This document shows, one piece after another, positions 1 through 7,411 of a stretch of 27,470 nt of DNA (positions within the stretch are counted from its first letter, which is position 1; the number at the start of each line of letters is the position of its first letter). The notes under the pieces were generated by a model. The model made no database searches. It worked only from the letters and a program-made list of their open reading frames with translations, and was not told where the DNA came from. The DNA comes from JAOUEA01 sp035711865 (GTDB lineage Bacteria; Actinomycetota; UBA4738; HRBIN12), in the NCBI GenBank assembly GCA_035711865.1, contig DASTBT010000119.1, positions 1 through 27,470 of the forward strand. The letters are read 5' to 3'. The translations under genes and the position numbers were made by a program.

Positions 1-631
1 GCGCCACGTCGTGGAACCCCGGCCAGACCGCCACGATCGTCGAGCCGTCGTGCACGGCCACGGTGGCCGTCCACCCGCCCGACCGAAGCGTCTGCTGGAG
101 CGAGGTCAAGACGTGCGGGTCGGCGGAGAGCCCCGTGAGCTGCCAATCGCGATCGAGCGCCTCGAAGAGGCGTTGCAGGTCGCCGGTCGCGTCGGCGAGC
201 TCTGGCTCACGCACCTCCACGTAGTGCAGCCGAAGGACCGGGTCCACGTCGATCGGATGCGCGTCGGCCTCCTTGCGGACGACCTGCCGATGCAGCTGGC
301 TCTCCGGGGGGACGTCGATCACGAGGTCGCCGGTGACACGGGCATGGCAGCCCAGGCGCCGGTCGGGGGCGAGCCCGCTGCGCTCCCGGTACCGCGCCTC
401 GGGTTCGCTGAAGGGCGTCAGGTGACCGGCGCGTGAGGTGATGCCGTGCTTGGCGAACTCGCCCTCGGCCACCACGACCTGGCATCGGCCGCAGATGCCA
501 CGTCCGCCGCAGACCGAGTCGAGGTCGACGCCGAGCGAGCGAGCGGCATCGAGCAGGCTCGAGTCCTCGTGGAACCGTCCACGCTTCCCCGACGGAGTGA
601 AGACGACGAACGAGCCTTCGGCCGAGGTCAT
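1..631 (-). CDS. 2Fe-2S ferredoxin-domain protein, N-terminus of a corrinoid-activating (RamA/DUF4445 ASKHA-type) protein, partial
   Basis: The first 210 residues are visible; the gene runs off the left edge. An N-terminal plant-type ferredoxin domain shows Cys41, Cys47 and Cys50 (CGGRGICGRC) and a fourth cysteine at Cys95 (LGCHA), the usual ligand set for a [2Fe-2S] cluster. In proteins that reactivate oxidised Co(II) corrinoid proteins, such a domain precedes a linker and an ATP-binding ASKHA domain. The ASKHA part would lie outside the window, so that identity rests on the ferredoxin domain and on context. The ATG at 631 overlaps the stop of the upstream methyltransferase (ATGA), so the two are translationally coupled. 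It would keep the corrinoid protein encoded at 1935-2639 in the Co(I) state. An ordinary ferredoxin is less likely, because about 110 further residues already follow the last cysteine. Confidence 0.8.
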   Translation of the reverse strand, partial: MTSAEGSFVVFTPSGKRGRFHEDSSLLDAARSLGVDLDSVCGGRGICGRCQVVVAEGEFAKHGITSRAGHLTPFSEPEARYRERSGLAPDRRLGCHARVTGDLVIDVPPESQLHRQVVRKEADAHPIDVDPVLRLHYVEVREPELADATGDLQRLFEALDRDWQLTGLSADPHVLTSLQQTLRSGGWTATVAVHDGSTIVAVWPGFHDVA

Positions 632-1557
632 GGCTGCGGCGTCGCCTCCTCGGCCGCGCGCCGGCCGGCGCGCCCCCCCCGCCGCCGCCCGGTGGCCGGG
701 CTTCCCTGGCTCCGGCCCTCCCCGTACCGAGCGATCCACGACGCCGCATGCGCGTCGCTGCCCATCAGCACGTCGGCGGCCATCACCGCCTGACGCACTT
801 CTTCGTGCATCGGGCTCGTGATCGCGCTCGTCATACCGTTCGCGATCGCCATGGCGAGGAAGGTTCCGTTCAGCCCGTTCCGGTTCGGCAGGCCGAACGA
901 GACGTTCGACGCGCCGCACGTCGTGTTGACGCCGAGCTCGTCGTGCAGGCGCCTGACGAGCGAGAACACCTGGCGTCCCGCGGTGCCCATCGCACCAACG
1001 GGCATCACGAGCGGATCGACGACGACGTCGTGGGCCGGAATGCCGTGGTCGGCGGCCGCGTGCACAATGCGCTCCGCGACAGCGAACCGCACGTCGGGGT
1101 CCTCGCTGATGCCGGTCTCGTCGTTCGTGATCGCCACGACGGCCGCGCCGTGCTTCGCGACGAGCGGCAATACCGACTCGATGCGCTCCTCCTCGCCGGT
1201 CACGGAGTTCACGAGCGGCTTCCCTTCGTACGCGTCGAGGCCGGCCTCGAGGGCGGCCACGATCGACGAGTCGATCGAGAGCGGCACGTCGGTGAGCGAC
1301 TGCACGAGACGCACGGTCTCGGCCAGGATCGCCGGCTCGTCGGCGAGCGGGATGCCGGCGTTCACGTCGAGCATGTGCGCGCCGGCATCGACCTGAGCGT
1401 GCGTGTCGGCGATCACCGACGTGAAGTCACCGGCCGTCATCTCCTCGGCGAGCTGCCTCCTGCCGGTGGGGTTGATGCGCTCGCCGATGATGACGAACGG
1501 CCGTCCCGTGCCGATCACGACCTCACGGGTTGCCGAGCTGAGGACCGTCTCCGCCAT
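628..1557 (-). CDS. Methyltetrahydrofolate:corrinoid methyltransferase (pterin-binding, MtgA/AcsE/MetH-like)
   Basis: 309 aa. This pterin-binding TIM-barrel enzyme moves a methyl group between a corrinoid protein and tetrahydrofolate; in betaine demethylation it acts as 'methyltransferase 2', making 5-methyl-THF. Family motifs seen: IGERINPTG near residue 24, AHMLDVNAG, SIDSS, LVNSVTGEE, DPLVMPVG and SNVSFGLPNR. The last ~30 residues form a low-complexity Arg/Gly/Ala tail. The ATG at 1557 is chosen because GAGGAG precedes it at good spacing and the upstream stop is one base away; an in-frame extension to 1602 would overlap the previous gene and adds nothing family-like. It is the fourth gene of the run and overlaps the ferredoxin gene by ATGA. 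It lacks the other MetH domains, so it is not methionine synthase. Confidence 0.93.
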   Translation of the reverse strand: MAETVLSSATREVVIGTGRPFVIIGERINPTGRRQLAEEMTAGDFTSVIADTHAQVDAGAHMLDVNAGIPLADEPAILAETVRLVQSLTDVPLSIDSSIVAALEAGLDAYEGKPLVNSVTGEEERIESVLPLVAKHGAAVVAITNDETGISEDPDVRFAVAERIVHAAADHGIPAHDVVVDPLVMPVGAMGTAGRQVFSLVRRLHDELGVNTTCGASNVSFGLPNRNGLNGTFLAMAIANGMTSAITSPMHEEVRQAVMAADVLMGSDAHAASWIARYGEGRSQGSPATGRRRGGRAGRRAAEEATPQP

Positions 1558-1558
1558 C

Positions 1559-1909
1559 TCAGCGCTCCTCGGCGGCCGGGCGAACGCCTCCACCCGAGTC
1601 ACCCACGTCGGGACCGCCCTGCACCCCGCCCGCCCGGATCGCCGCCTTGAGCATGTCGTCGTCCCACTCGGAGAGGATCCGCACGGTCATCGCGTCGACC
1701 TCGTGCTGCAGGTCGTCGGCGCAGTCGCGTGTGTCCAAGCGCATCTGCTCTGTGTAGTCGTCGGATCCGATCAGCCCGGCGACCATGGCCGCGGCGTCCA
1801 CCGCCTCCTGGAAGCGGTCGGGCAGCAGGGCACGCGCGCTGTTCCCGCCGCCGCGCGCGACCACCTGCATCGGGATGTCGCGCCACCGGATCACCGTCAG
1901 CTGGGCCAC
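1559..1909 (-). CDS. Small 'virulence factor' family protein (PF13769-like) in the corrinoid demethylation operon
   Basis: 116 aa. The N-terminus TVIRWRDIPMQVVA followed by a short arginine-leucine helix and AVDAAAM resembles the family annotated 'virulence factor' (PF13769), assigned from memory of its WRDIP-Q-V signature. No catalytic motif, signal peptide or membrane segment is visible. The C-terminal ~20 residues are Gly-rich and probably disordered. The GTG start at 1909 has a clear AAGGAG five bases upstream. The gene sits 25 bases after the corrinoid-protein gene and one base before the methyltransferase start, so it is almost certainly co-transcribed and used with them. The family name is probably a misnomer here; an accessory role in the corrinoid methyl-transfer complex is inference from position only. 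Confidence 0.75.
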   Translation of the reverse strand: MAQLTVIRWRDIPMQVVARGGGNSARALLPDRFQEAVDAAAMVAGLIGSDDYTEQMRLDTRDCADDLQHEVDAMTVRILSEWDDDMLKAAIRAGGVQGGPDVGDSGGGVRPAAEER

Positions 1910-1934
1910 GCGGTCTCCTTCCCCGGCGCCGGTC

Positions 1935-2639
1935 TCACGACGCGGTCGTCGCCGCGCGTTTGGCCAGCACGAGCGCCTGCGCGGTCTCGGCGGCCACGGC
2001 CGCGTCTCGGCAATAGGCGTCGGCCCCGACCGCCGTGCCGAACTCCTCGTTCAGCGGCGCACCGCCGACGAGCACGATGTAGTCGTCACGGATGCCCTTG
2101 GCCACCATCTCGTCGATCACGACCTTCATGTAGGGCATCGTGGTCGTGAGCAGCGCGCTCATGCCGAGGATGTCGGGCCGGTGCTCCTCGAGCGCCGCCA
2201 GGTAGTCCTCGACAGGGTTGTTGATGCCGAGGTCCACGACGTCGAACCCGGCGCCTTCCAGCATCATCGCGACGAGGTTCTTCCCGATGTCGTGGATGTC
2301 CCCTTTGACGGTGCCGATCACCACCGTGCCCATCCGCTCGGCGCCGGTCTCGGCGAGCAACGGCCGCAGCACCTCCATGCCCGCCTTCATCGCGTTCGCG
2401 GCGAGCAGCACCTCGGGCACGAACAGGATGCCGTCGCGGAAGTCGATCCCCACGATGCGCATGCCCTCGACCAGCGCGTCGTTCAGCACCCGGTCGGCGG
2501 GCCATCCGCGCTCGAGGAGGATGTTGGTTCCCTCGAAGATCTCGTCGGCCAACCCGTCGTACAGGTCGTCGTGCATCTGCTTGACGAGCTCGTCGTCGGG
2601 AAGCGTCCGCAGATCGAGCTCTTCCTCTTCCTCAGCCAT
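1935..2639 (-). CDS. Corrinoid (cobalamin-binding) methyl-carrier protein, MtgC/MtbC-like
   Basis: 234 aa. Two-domain corrinoid protein: a helical cap domain (B12-binding_2) over about residues 10-90 and a Rossmann-like B12-binding domain over 95-234. The cobalt-ligand motif DxHxxG is present (DIHDIG, His116), with the downstream MSALLTTT and VLVGGAPL segments that hold the nucleotide tail. It is a methyl shuttle: a substrate-specific methyltransferase methylates the Co(I) corrinoid, and the enzyme at 628-1557 passes the methyl to tetrahydrofolate. The ATG at 2639 has GAGGGGG upstream and lies 11 bases after the dehydrogenase stop. Longer in-frame starts would sit inside the previous gene. 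The N-terminus carries an acidic run of five Glu. It acts in the cytoplasm. Confidence 0.93.
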   Translation of the reverse strand: MAEEEEELDLRTLPDDELVKQMHDDLYDGLADEIFEGTNILLERGWPADRVLNDALVEGMRIVGIDFRDGILFVPEVLLAANAMKAGMEVLRPLLAETGAERMGTVVIGTVKGDIHDIGKNLVAMMLEGAGFDVVDLGINNPVEDYLAALEEHRPDILGMSALLTTTMPYMKVVIDEMVAKGIRDDYIVLVGGAPLNEEFGTAVGADAYCRDAAVAAETAQALVLAKRAATTAS

Positions 2640-2650
2640 CTCGCCCCCTC

Positions 2651-5140
2651 TCACGCCTTCTGGCGTTCGCCCTTGGGATCCCAGAGCGGGTCGTCGGCGA
2701 CCGTCGCAGCGAGCCGCTCGCCGAAGTACTCGACCTCGATCGGCGTGCCTGCCGCCGCGAGGTCGGACGGCAGATAGCCGTAGACGATGCCACGCCCGAT
2801 CGAATACCCGTAGTTCGCGCTGGTCACGTACGAGACCGGTCGGCCGTCGTGCCACAACGGTTCCTTGCCCATGACCACGGCCCGGTGGTCGTCGAGGGTC
2901 ATGCATGTGAGCCGCTGCGCGGGACCACCGGAGTCATGGATCGCCTCGAGCGCCTGCTTGCCGATGAACTCCTTGTCCCATCGCACGGCGAACCCGAGCC
3001 CCGCGGCGAGCGGGTCGTGCTCGGTGTCGATGTCCTGGCCCCACAGCCGATAGCCTTTCTCGAGCCGGAGCGAGTCGAACGCCCCGGCGCCCGCGGCGAT
3101 CAGGCCGTGCTCGCACCCGGCATCCCACAGCACGTCCCATGCGCGTCGCCCCATCGCGATCTGGCCGTACAGCTCCCACCCGAGCTCACCCGCGTAGCTG
3201 ATGCGCTGGGCCCAGACCGGCGTGACCTCGCCGATGTTCAAGTACCGCGCGGTCAGGTACGGGAACGCGTCGTTCGAGACGTCGACGTCGGTCACCGCGG
3301 CCAGCACCTCCCGCGCCCTCGGTCCCCACAAGCCCAACGCGAACAATGAACCCGTGCGCACCGTGATCTGCACACGCTCCTCGTCACCGATGCGTGAACG
3401 CAGGAACGCCTCGTCGTGATGGCCCGACCCACCGCCGGTCACGACGCGGAACCGATGCTCGTCCTTCCTCGTCACCGTGAGGTCGAGCCGGATGCCGCCG
3501 CGCTCGGTCAGCGCCGACGTGTACACGACCGATCCCACCGGGCGTTCGATCCTGTTCGCGAAGACGCGTTCGAGGTAGGCGAGGGCGTCGGTCCCGGTCA
3601 CGTCGAACTTCGCGAACGGCGTGATGTCGATCAGCGAGACCCGCTCCCGCGTGGCGAGGTGCTCGGCGCCGACCTCGGGCGACCATCCCCGCGCCGCCCA
3701 GCCTGTGCGCCGCGCCCATCCGTGCATCACGCCGCCGACGAGCTCGCGGTTCGCCGAGAACCACTGCGGGCGTTCCCACCCCGCTCCCTCGAAGAACTCG
3801 GCACCCAGCTCGCGGTGGCGTTCGACGAACGGCGTCAGCTTCAGATCACGAGGCTTCGACGGCTGTTGCAGCGGATGGATGATGTCGTAGACCTCGCGAT
3901 ACTGCTGCTTCCCGCGTTCGAGCACGTACGGGGGGGAGGTCTGGAAGGGATAGAAGCGGTTCGCGTCCGCCTCGGCGAGGTCGTAGCTCGGCGAGCCCTC
4001 GATCATCCACTCGACCGCCTGCCTCGCCATGCCAGCCGCGTGGGTCACCCACACCGCCTCGCAGACCCAGAGGCCGCGAACCGCGGCGCTCTCGCCCACG
4101 ATCGACCCGGCGTCAGGGGTGAACGAGAACATGCCGTTCAGCGTGCGCGCCGGGTCGCTCGGACGCATCCGCCCGGCGAGCGCGGGAAACATGCGCGACG
4201 CCTCCGCCTCGCACGCGTCGAAGTGTTCGGGCGTGAACGGCATCAGCGACGGCTGCATCGATGCGCCCGGCTTCCGGATCGCACCCTGGGGCGTGACGAT
4301 CGGCTCGTGCAGGTAGTTCCCGACCCCGAAGTGGTCCTCGCGCTGTCGGAAGTAGAGCGACATGTCCTGGTGGCGGACGACCGGCTGGCGCATCCAGGTG
4401 TCGCGTTCCGTGTCTCCGGGTTCACCGGCGAGCTCGGGGATGGGATCGGTCCACACGAGCTGGTGCTGCACGGCCACGAGCGGGATCGGCACGCCCGCGA
4501 GCGCCCCCACCGACGGCCCCCAGATGCCGGCACACACCAGCACCCGTTCGCACTCGACGTCCCCGCGATCGGTCCGCGCGCCGTGCACGCGGCCCTCGCG
4601 GATGTCGAAGCCGGTCACCTCGATGCCGCCCTCGAACGAGACGCCGGCGTCCCCGGCCTTCCGCGAGAGCGCCTCGACGACCTTGACGCCCTTGCCCGCG
4701 CCGTCGCTCGGCACCCAGTACGCGCCGAGGATCGTCGACGGGTCCAACAGCGGCGAACGCCGGGTGGCTTCCTCGGGCGAGACGATCTCCGTGCCCTCGA
4801 GACCGTAGGAGCGCGCGAACCCCTGCCGCCGCTTCAGCTCCTGCATCCGTTCGGGGGTCGTCGCGACCTCGAGGCTTCCCCGGCCGTACCAGACGCGCTC
4901 TCCGTCGACGTCGAGGGAGTCGTAGAGGGAGACCGAGTCCTGTGCGACGCGGCACATCGTGCGGGAGCCGTTCGTCTGGAAGACGATGCCCGGCGCGTGG
5001 CTCGTGGATCCGCCGGTCTCGAACAACGGGCCTTGGTCGAGCACGAGCACGTCGGCCTCGCCGAGTTCGACGAGGTGGTGCGCGGCCGACACGCCGACGA
5101 TCCCGGCGCCGACGATCACGGTTCGTGCGCGCTCGCGCAT
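2651..5140 (-). CDS. FAD-dependent dehydrogenase fused to a GcvT-like folate domain (dimethylglycine/sarcosine dehydrogenase type)
   Basis: 829 aa, the usual length for dimethylglycine/sarcosine dehydrogenases. The N-terminal DAO-type FAD domain begins with VIVGAGIVGVSAA (residues 8-20). GSTSHAPG holds His48, matching the histidine that binds FAD covalently in DMGDH-type enzymes. The linker domain covers about 370-430 and the C-terminal half is an aminomethyltransferase (GcvT) folate domain ending in a barrel. Expected reaction: oxidative N-demethylation of dimethylglycine or sarcosine, with the one-carbon unit trapped as 5,10-methylene-THF. The exact substrate cannot be read from sequence. 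The ATG at 5140 is preferred (GGGAG nine bases upstream, Rossmann motif near the N-terminus); an alternative ATG at 5176 has no visible ribosome site. It leads the run of corrinoid genes. Confidence 0.9.
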   Translation of the reverse strand: MRERARTVIVGAGIVGVSAAHHLVELGEADVLVLDQGPLFETGGSTSHAPGIVFQTNGSRTMCRVAQDSVSLYDSLDVDGERVWYGRGSLEVATTPERMQELKRRQGFARSYGLEGTEIVSPEEATRRSPLLDPSTILGAYWVPSDGAGKGVKVVEALSRKAGDAGVSFEGGIEVTGFDIREGRVHGARTDRGDVECERVLVCAGIWGPSVGALAGVPIPLVAVQHQLVWTDPIPELAGEPGDTERDTWMRQPVVRHQDMSLYFRQREDHFGVGNYLHEPIVTPQGAIRKPGASMQPSLMPFTPEHFDACEAEASRMFPALAGRMRPSDPARTLNGMFSFTPDAGSIVGESAAVRGLWVCEAVWVTHAAGMARQAVEWMIEGSPSYDLAEADANRFYPFQTSPPYVLERGKQQYREVYDIIHPLQQPSKPRDLKLTPFVERHRELGAEFFEGAGWERPQWFSANRELVGGVMHGWARRTGWAARGWSPEVGAEHLATRERVSLIDITPFAKFDVTGTDALAYLERVFANRIERPVGSVVYTSALTERGGIRLDLTVTRKDEHRFRVVTGGGSGHHDEAFLRSRIGDEERVQITVRTGSLFALGLWGPRAREVLAAVTDVDVSNDAFPYLTARYLNIGEVTPVWAQRISYAGELGWELYGQIAMGRRAWDVLWDAGCEHGLIAAGAGAFDSLRLEKGYRLWGQDIDTEHDPLAAGLGFAVRWDKEFIGKQALEAIHDSGGPAQRLTCMTLDDHRAVVMGKEPLWHDGRPVSYVTSANYGYSIGRGIVYGYLPSDLAAAGTPIEVEYFGERLAATVADDPLWDPKGERQKA

Positions 5141-5175
5141 GCCTGGACACTCCCGCGTGTGTGCGACGGACGTCA

Positions 5176-5224
5176 TGGTCGCACGGCGAGATGCGCAGGC
5201 AACGCGCTGGTCGCGCGATGCGCA
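5176..5224. promoter_or_regulatory. Direct-repeat pair upstream of the dehydrogenase operon, possible operator
   Basis: Two copies of a split element lie in the ~110-base gap before the dehydrogenase gene. Copy A is TGGTCGC, five bases, then GAGATGCGCA (5176-5197). Copy B is TGGTCGC followed directly by GCGATGCGCA (5208-5224). The copies are 32 bases apart, about three helical turns. CGCGC-TGGTC-GCGCG around copy B is also a small dyad. A regulator-binding role is inference. Confidence 0.3.
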
Positions 5225-5251
5225 ACTCGCGCCTTCGCGCGGTCCGGCCGC

Positions 5252-6247
5252 TTACGGCTGCGAGGGCGTCGTCTCGACCACGTGATCCGGCGTGTGGTGG
5301 ATGGCGGGCACCGAGCCCAACCGTCCCGCTTGGTAGTCCTCGAACGCCACGAGGAGCTCCTCGCGCGTGTTCATCACGAACGGCCCGTACCAGGCGACGG
5401 GCTCGCGGATCGGGCGTCCGCCGAGCACGAGCACCTCGAGTTCGGGTGAGCGCGACTCCTGCGAGGTCGAGGCTGCCAGGCGGATCCCCTCACCGGTGCC
5501 GAAGACCGCGAGCTGGCCCGTCTCGATCGGACGCGCCTCCGCCCCCGCCGTCCCGGTGCCGGCGAGCGCGTACGCCAGCGCGTTGTACGACGGGTTCCAC
5601 GGCAGATCGAGAGTCGCGCCGGGCGAGACCGTGGCGTGCACGAGCGTGATCGGCGTGTACGTGTCGCCCGGCCCCGCGTGTCCGGCGAGCGAGCCGGCGA
5701 TCACCCGGACGAGGGCGCCTCCATCGCTCGACGCGAGCAGGCCGACCTCGCCCGCCCGCAGGTCCTGGTATCGAGGGGCCGCCCACTTCTCGGCCTTGGG
5801 GAGGTTCACCCACAGCTGGATGCCGTGGAACAGCCCGCCACTCGCCACGAGCGCCTCGGGCGGCTTCTCGATGTGCAGGATGCCCGCTCCGGCCGTCATC
5901 CATTGGGTATCGCCGTTCGTGATCGTGCCGCCCCCGCCGTTCGAATCCTCGTGCTCGAACGTGCCGTCGATGATGTAGGTGACGGTCTCGAACCCACGGT
6001 GCGGATGCCACGGTGTGCCCTTGGGTTCGCCCGGCGCGTACTCGACCTCGCCCATCTGATCCATGTGGACGAACGGATCGAGGTCGGCGAGGTCGACGCC
6101 CGCGAACGCTCGACGCACCGGGAACCCCTCGCCCTCGAAGCCGCCGGGAGCCAGGGTCACCGACCTCACCGGACGCTGCGACAGCGTCGCGTCGAGCTTC
6201 GGGATGCGATCGAGTGTCGTGATGTCGTCGACGGTGACGGCGGGCAT
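5252..6247 (-). CDS. Pirin family bicupin protein
   Basis: 331 aa, near the usual pirin length. The N-terminal cupin carries the metal-site signature: PWHPHRGFETVTY supplies two histidines, and ILHIEKP supplies the later His and Glu, so all four expected ligands are present. The C-terminal half is the second cupin domain. Pirins bind a metal; some act as quercetinases, others as redox-sensing regulators, and which applies cannot be told here. The ATG at 6247 is set by AGAGGA about nine bases upstream. The gene lies between the betaine importer terminator and the dehydrogenase operon, same strand, with about 110 bases to the next start, so it could be co-transcribed with the demethylation genes. 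A link to betaine metabolism rests on position alone. Confidence 0.93.
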   Translation of the reverse strand: MPAVTVDDITTLDRIPKLDATLSQRPVRSVTLAPGGFEGEGFPVRRAFAGVDLADLDPFVHMDQMGEVEYAPGEPKGTPWHPHRGFETVTYIIDGTFEHEDSNGGGGTITNGDTQWMTAGAGILHIEKPPEALVASGGLFHGIQLWVNLPKAEKWAAPRYQDLRAGEVGLLASSDGGALVRVIAGSLAGHAGPGDTYTPITLVHATVSPGATLDLPWNPSYNALAYALAGTGTAGAEARPIETGQLAVFGTGEGIRLAASTSQESRSPELEVLVLGGRPIREPVAWYGPFVMNTREELLVAFEDYQAGRLGSVPAIHHTPDHVVETTPSQP

Positions 6248-6324
6248 GGCTGATTCCTCTCTCGGGCGGCGTCGGTGCTTCTCAGAACGCTCTCCCCGCC
6301 CTCCACCATTCCCCCGGGGGGATC

Positions 6325-6350
6325 GAGGGCGGCCCTGTCGGGCCGCCCTC
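6325..6350 (-). terminator. Hairpin terminator after the betaine importer operon
   Basis: A perfect 11-bp GC-rich stem (GAGGGCGGCCC paired with GGGCCGCCCTC) closes a 4-base loop, 20 bases past the stop of the binding-protein gene. On the minus strand it is followed by a second short palindrome of C and G runs. There is no T-tract, which is common in high-GC genomes. It separates the importer from the pirin gene. Confidence 0.75.
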
Positions 6351-6370
6351 ATGACGTCGTTGCAGGTGGA

Positions 6371-7411
6371 TCAGCCCTGCGCTGCCAACCCCGCGTCGAC
6401 CCACGGCTGCCACACGTCCTGGTTGGCGTCGATCCAGGTCTGTGCGGCCTCCTCTGGATCGGTTGCCGATCCTCCCTCTGGGTCCCCGCCACTGATCGCC
6501 AGGCCGACCTCGTTCTGATCCTCGTTCGACCAGTTCATCGCCTGGAGGAAGGCAAAGGCCGCCGGTGCACGGGTCTCTAGGTCGGCGTTGATCGCCTTGT
6601 AGAGCACGTCCTCGGGGTAGGCGCACGCGTACGCGTCCACGTCGCCCGCCGCCGCCTCCTCGCATTGCGCCGTCACCTCGGGGAGCTCGACCATCGTGAG
6701 GTCGTACTTCGACTGGGCCCAATGGGGTGTCCAGAAGTAGAACAGGAACGGCTCCTCGTTTTCGTAGGCGGACTCGAGGGCGGTGAGCTGCGCGGCCTCG
6801 GAGCCCGCGTACACCACCTTCAGGTCGAGGCCCAGGTTGTCGGCGATCGCCTGGTCGAAGGTGACGAAGCTCGGGTCGCCGTCGAGCAACTGACCCGAGT
6901 TCCCGGTCTCCGAGGTGGAGAACATCGACTCGTTGCCCTGGAGACCCTCCCACGTGGCGAGATCGGGGTTCTCGTCGACCAGATAGGTCGGGATCCACCA
7001 TCCGATCTGCCCGATCACACCCAGCTCCCCGGCGTCGACGACCCCGGCTCCCGACTCGATGTACTTCTTGTAGTCCTTGGCATGCCCAGATGGCCAGACC
7101 TCGAGCGTCGCGTCGACCTCGCCCGACTGCAGCGCCGGGAACTGTGCGAACTCGTCGATCTCCACGGTCTCGACCGTGTACCCGAGCTGGTCCGCGAGCA
7201 GCTTCTGAGCGACCGCGACGTTGGCTTCCGACCCGATCCACGCGTTGATCGCCAGCGTGACCGTCGTGTCGCTGTTGTCGGGCACCTCGGCGGCTCCGGT
7301 GCCGGTGTCCCCGCCAGCCGGCTCGTCGTCGCTCACGTCGCTGCACGCGGCGGCGAGCAGAGCGATCGCCGCGAACCCAGCGACGAGCGCCCACCTGCCT
7401 CGCTTCTTCAT
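6371..7411 (-). CDS. proX: Glycine betaine/choline-type ABC transporter substrate-binding lipoprotein (OpuAC/ProX-like)
   Basis: 346 aa. A short basic start (MKKRGR), a hydrophobic segment and a lipobox ending at Cys23 (LLAAAC) mark a Sec-type lipoprotein. The mature part opens with a Thr/Asp/Gly-rich linker, then the OpuAC fold: INAWIGSE, the DATLEVWPSG segment, and IGWWIPTYL, whose tryptophans are of the kind that form the aromatic cage for trimethylammonium groups. It should capture glycine betaine, proline betaine, carnitine or choline outside the cell and hand it to the fused permease. The ATG at 7411 overlaps the permease stop (ATGA). The precise ligand is not readable from sequence, but the downstream demethylation genes favour glycine betaine. 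Confidence 0.92.
   Translation of the reverse strand: MKKRGRWALVAGFAAIALLAAACSDVSDDEPAGGDTGTGAAEVPDNSDTTVTLAINAWIGSEANVAVAQKLLADQLGYTVETVEIDEFAQFPALQSGEVDATLEVWPSGHAKDYKKYIESGAGVVDAGELGVIGQIGWWIPTYLVDENPDLATWEGLQGNESMFSTSETGNSGQLLDGDPSFVTFDQAIADNLGLDLKVVYAGSEAAQLTALESAYENEEPFLFYFWTPHWAQSKYDLTMVELPEVTAQCEEAAAGDVDAYACAYPEDVLYKAINADLETRAPAAFAFLQAMNWSNEDQNEVGLAISGGDPEGGSATDPEEAAQTWIDANQDVWQPWVDAGLAAQG

Noticed and set aside
748..1650. A 300-codon plus-strand frame opposite the methyltransferase
   Set aside because: No family motifs and His/Arg-rich shadow composition; the minus strand holds a clear conserved enzyme.
5141..5176. Longer start of the dehydrogenase gene at 5176
   Set aside because: No ribosome site precedes that ATG, and the extra 12 residues are not needed before the FAD motif; kept only as an alternative.
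3416..5449. A 677-codon open frame on the plus strand opposite the dehydrogenase gene
   Set aside because: It is rich in Arg, His, Asp and Val, has no recognisable domain, and mirrors the codon bias of the real gene on the other strand.
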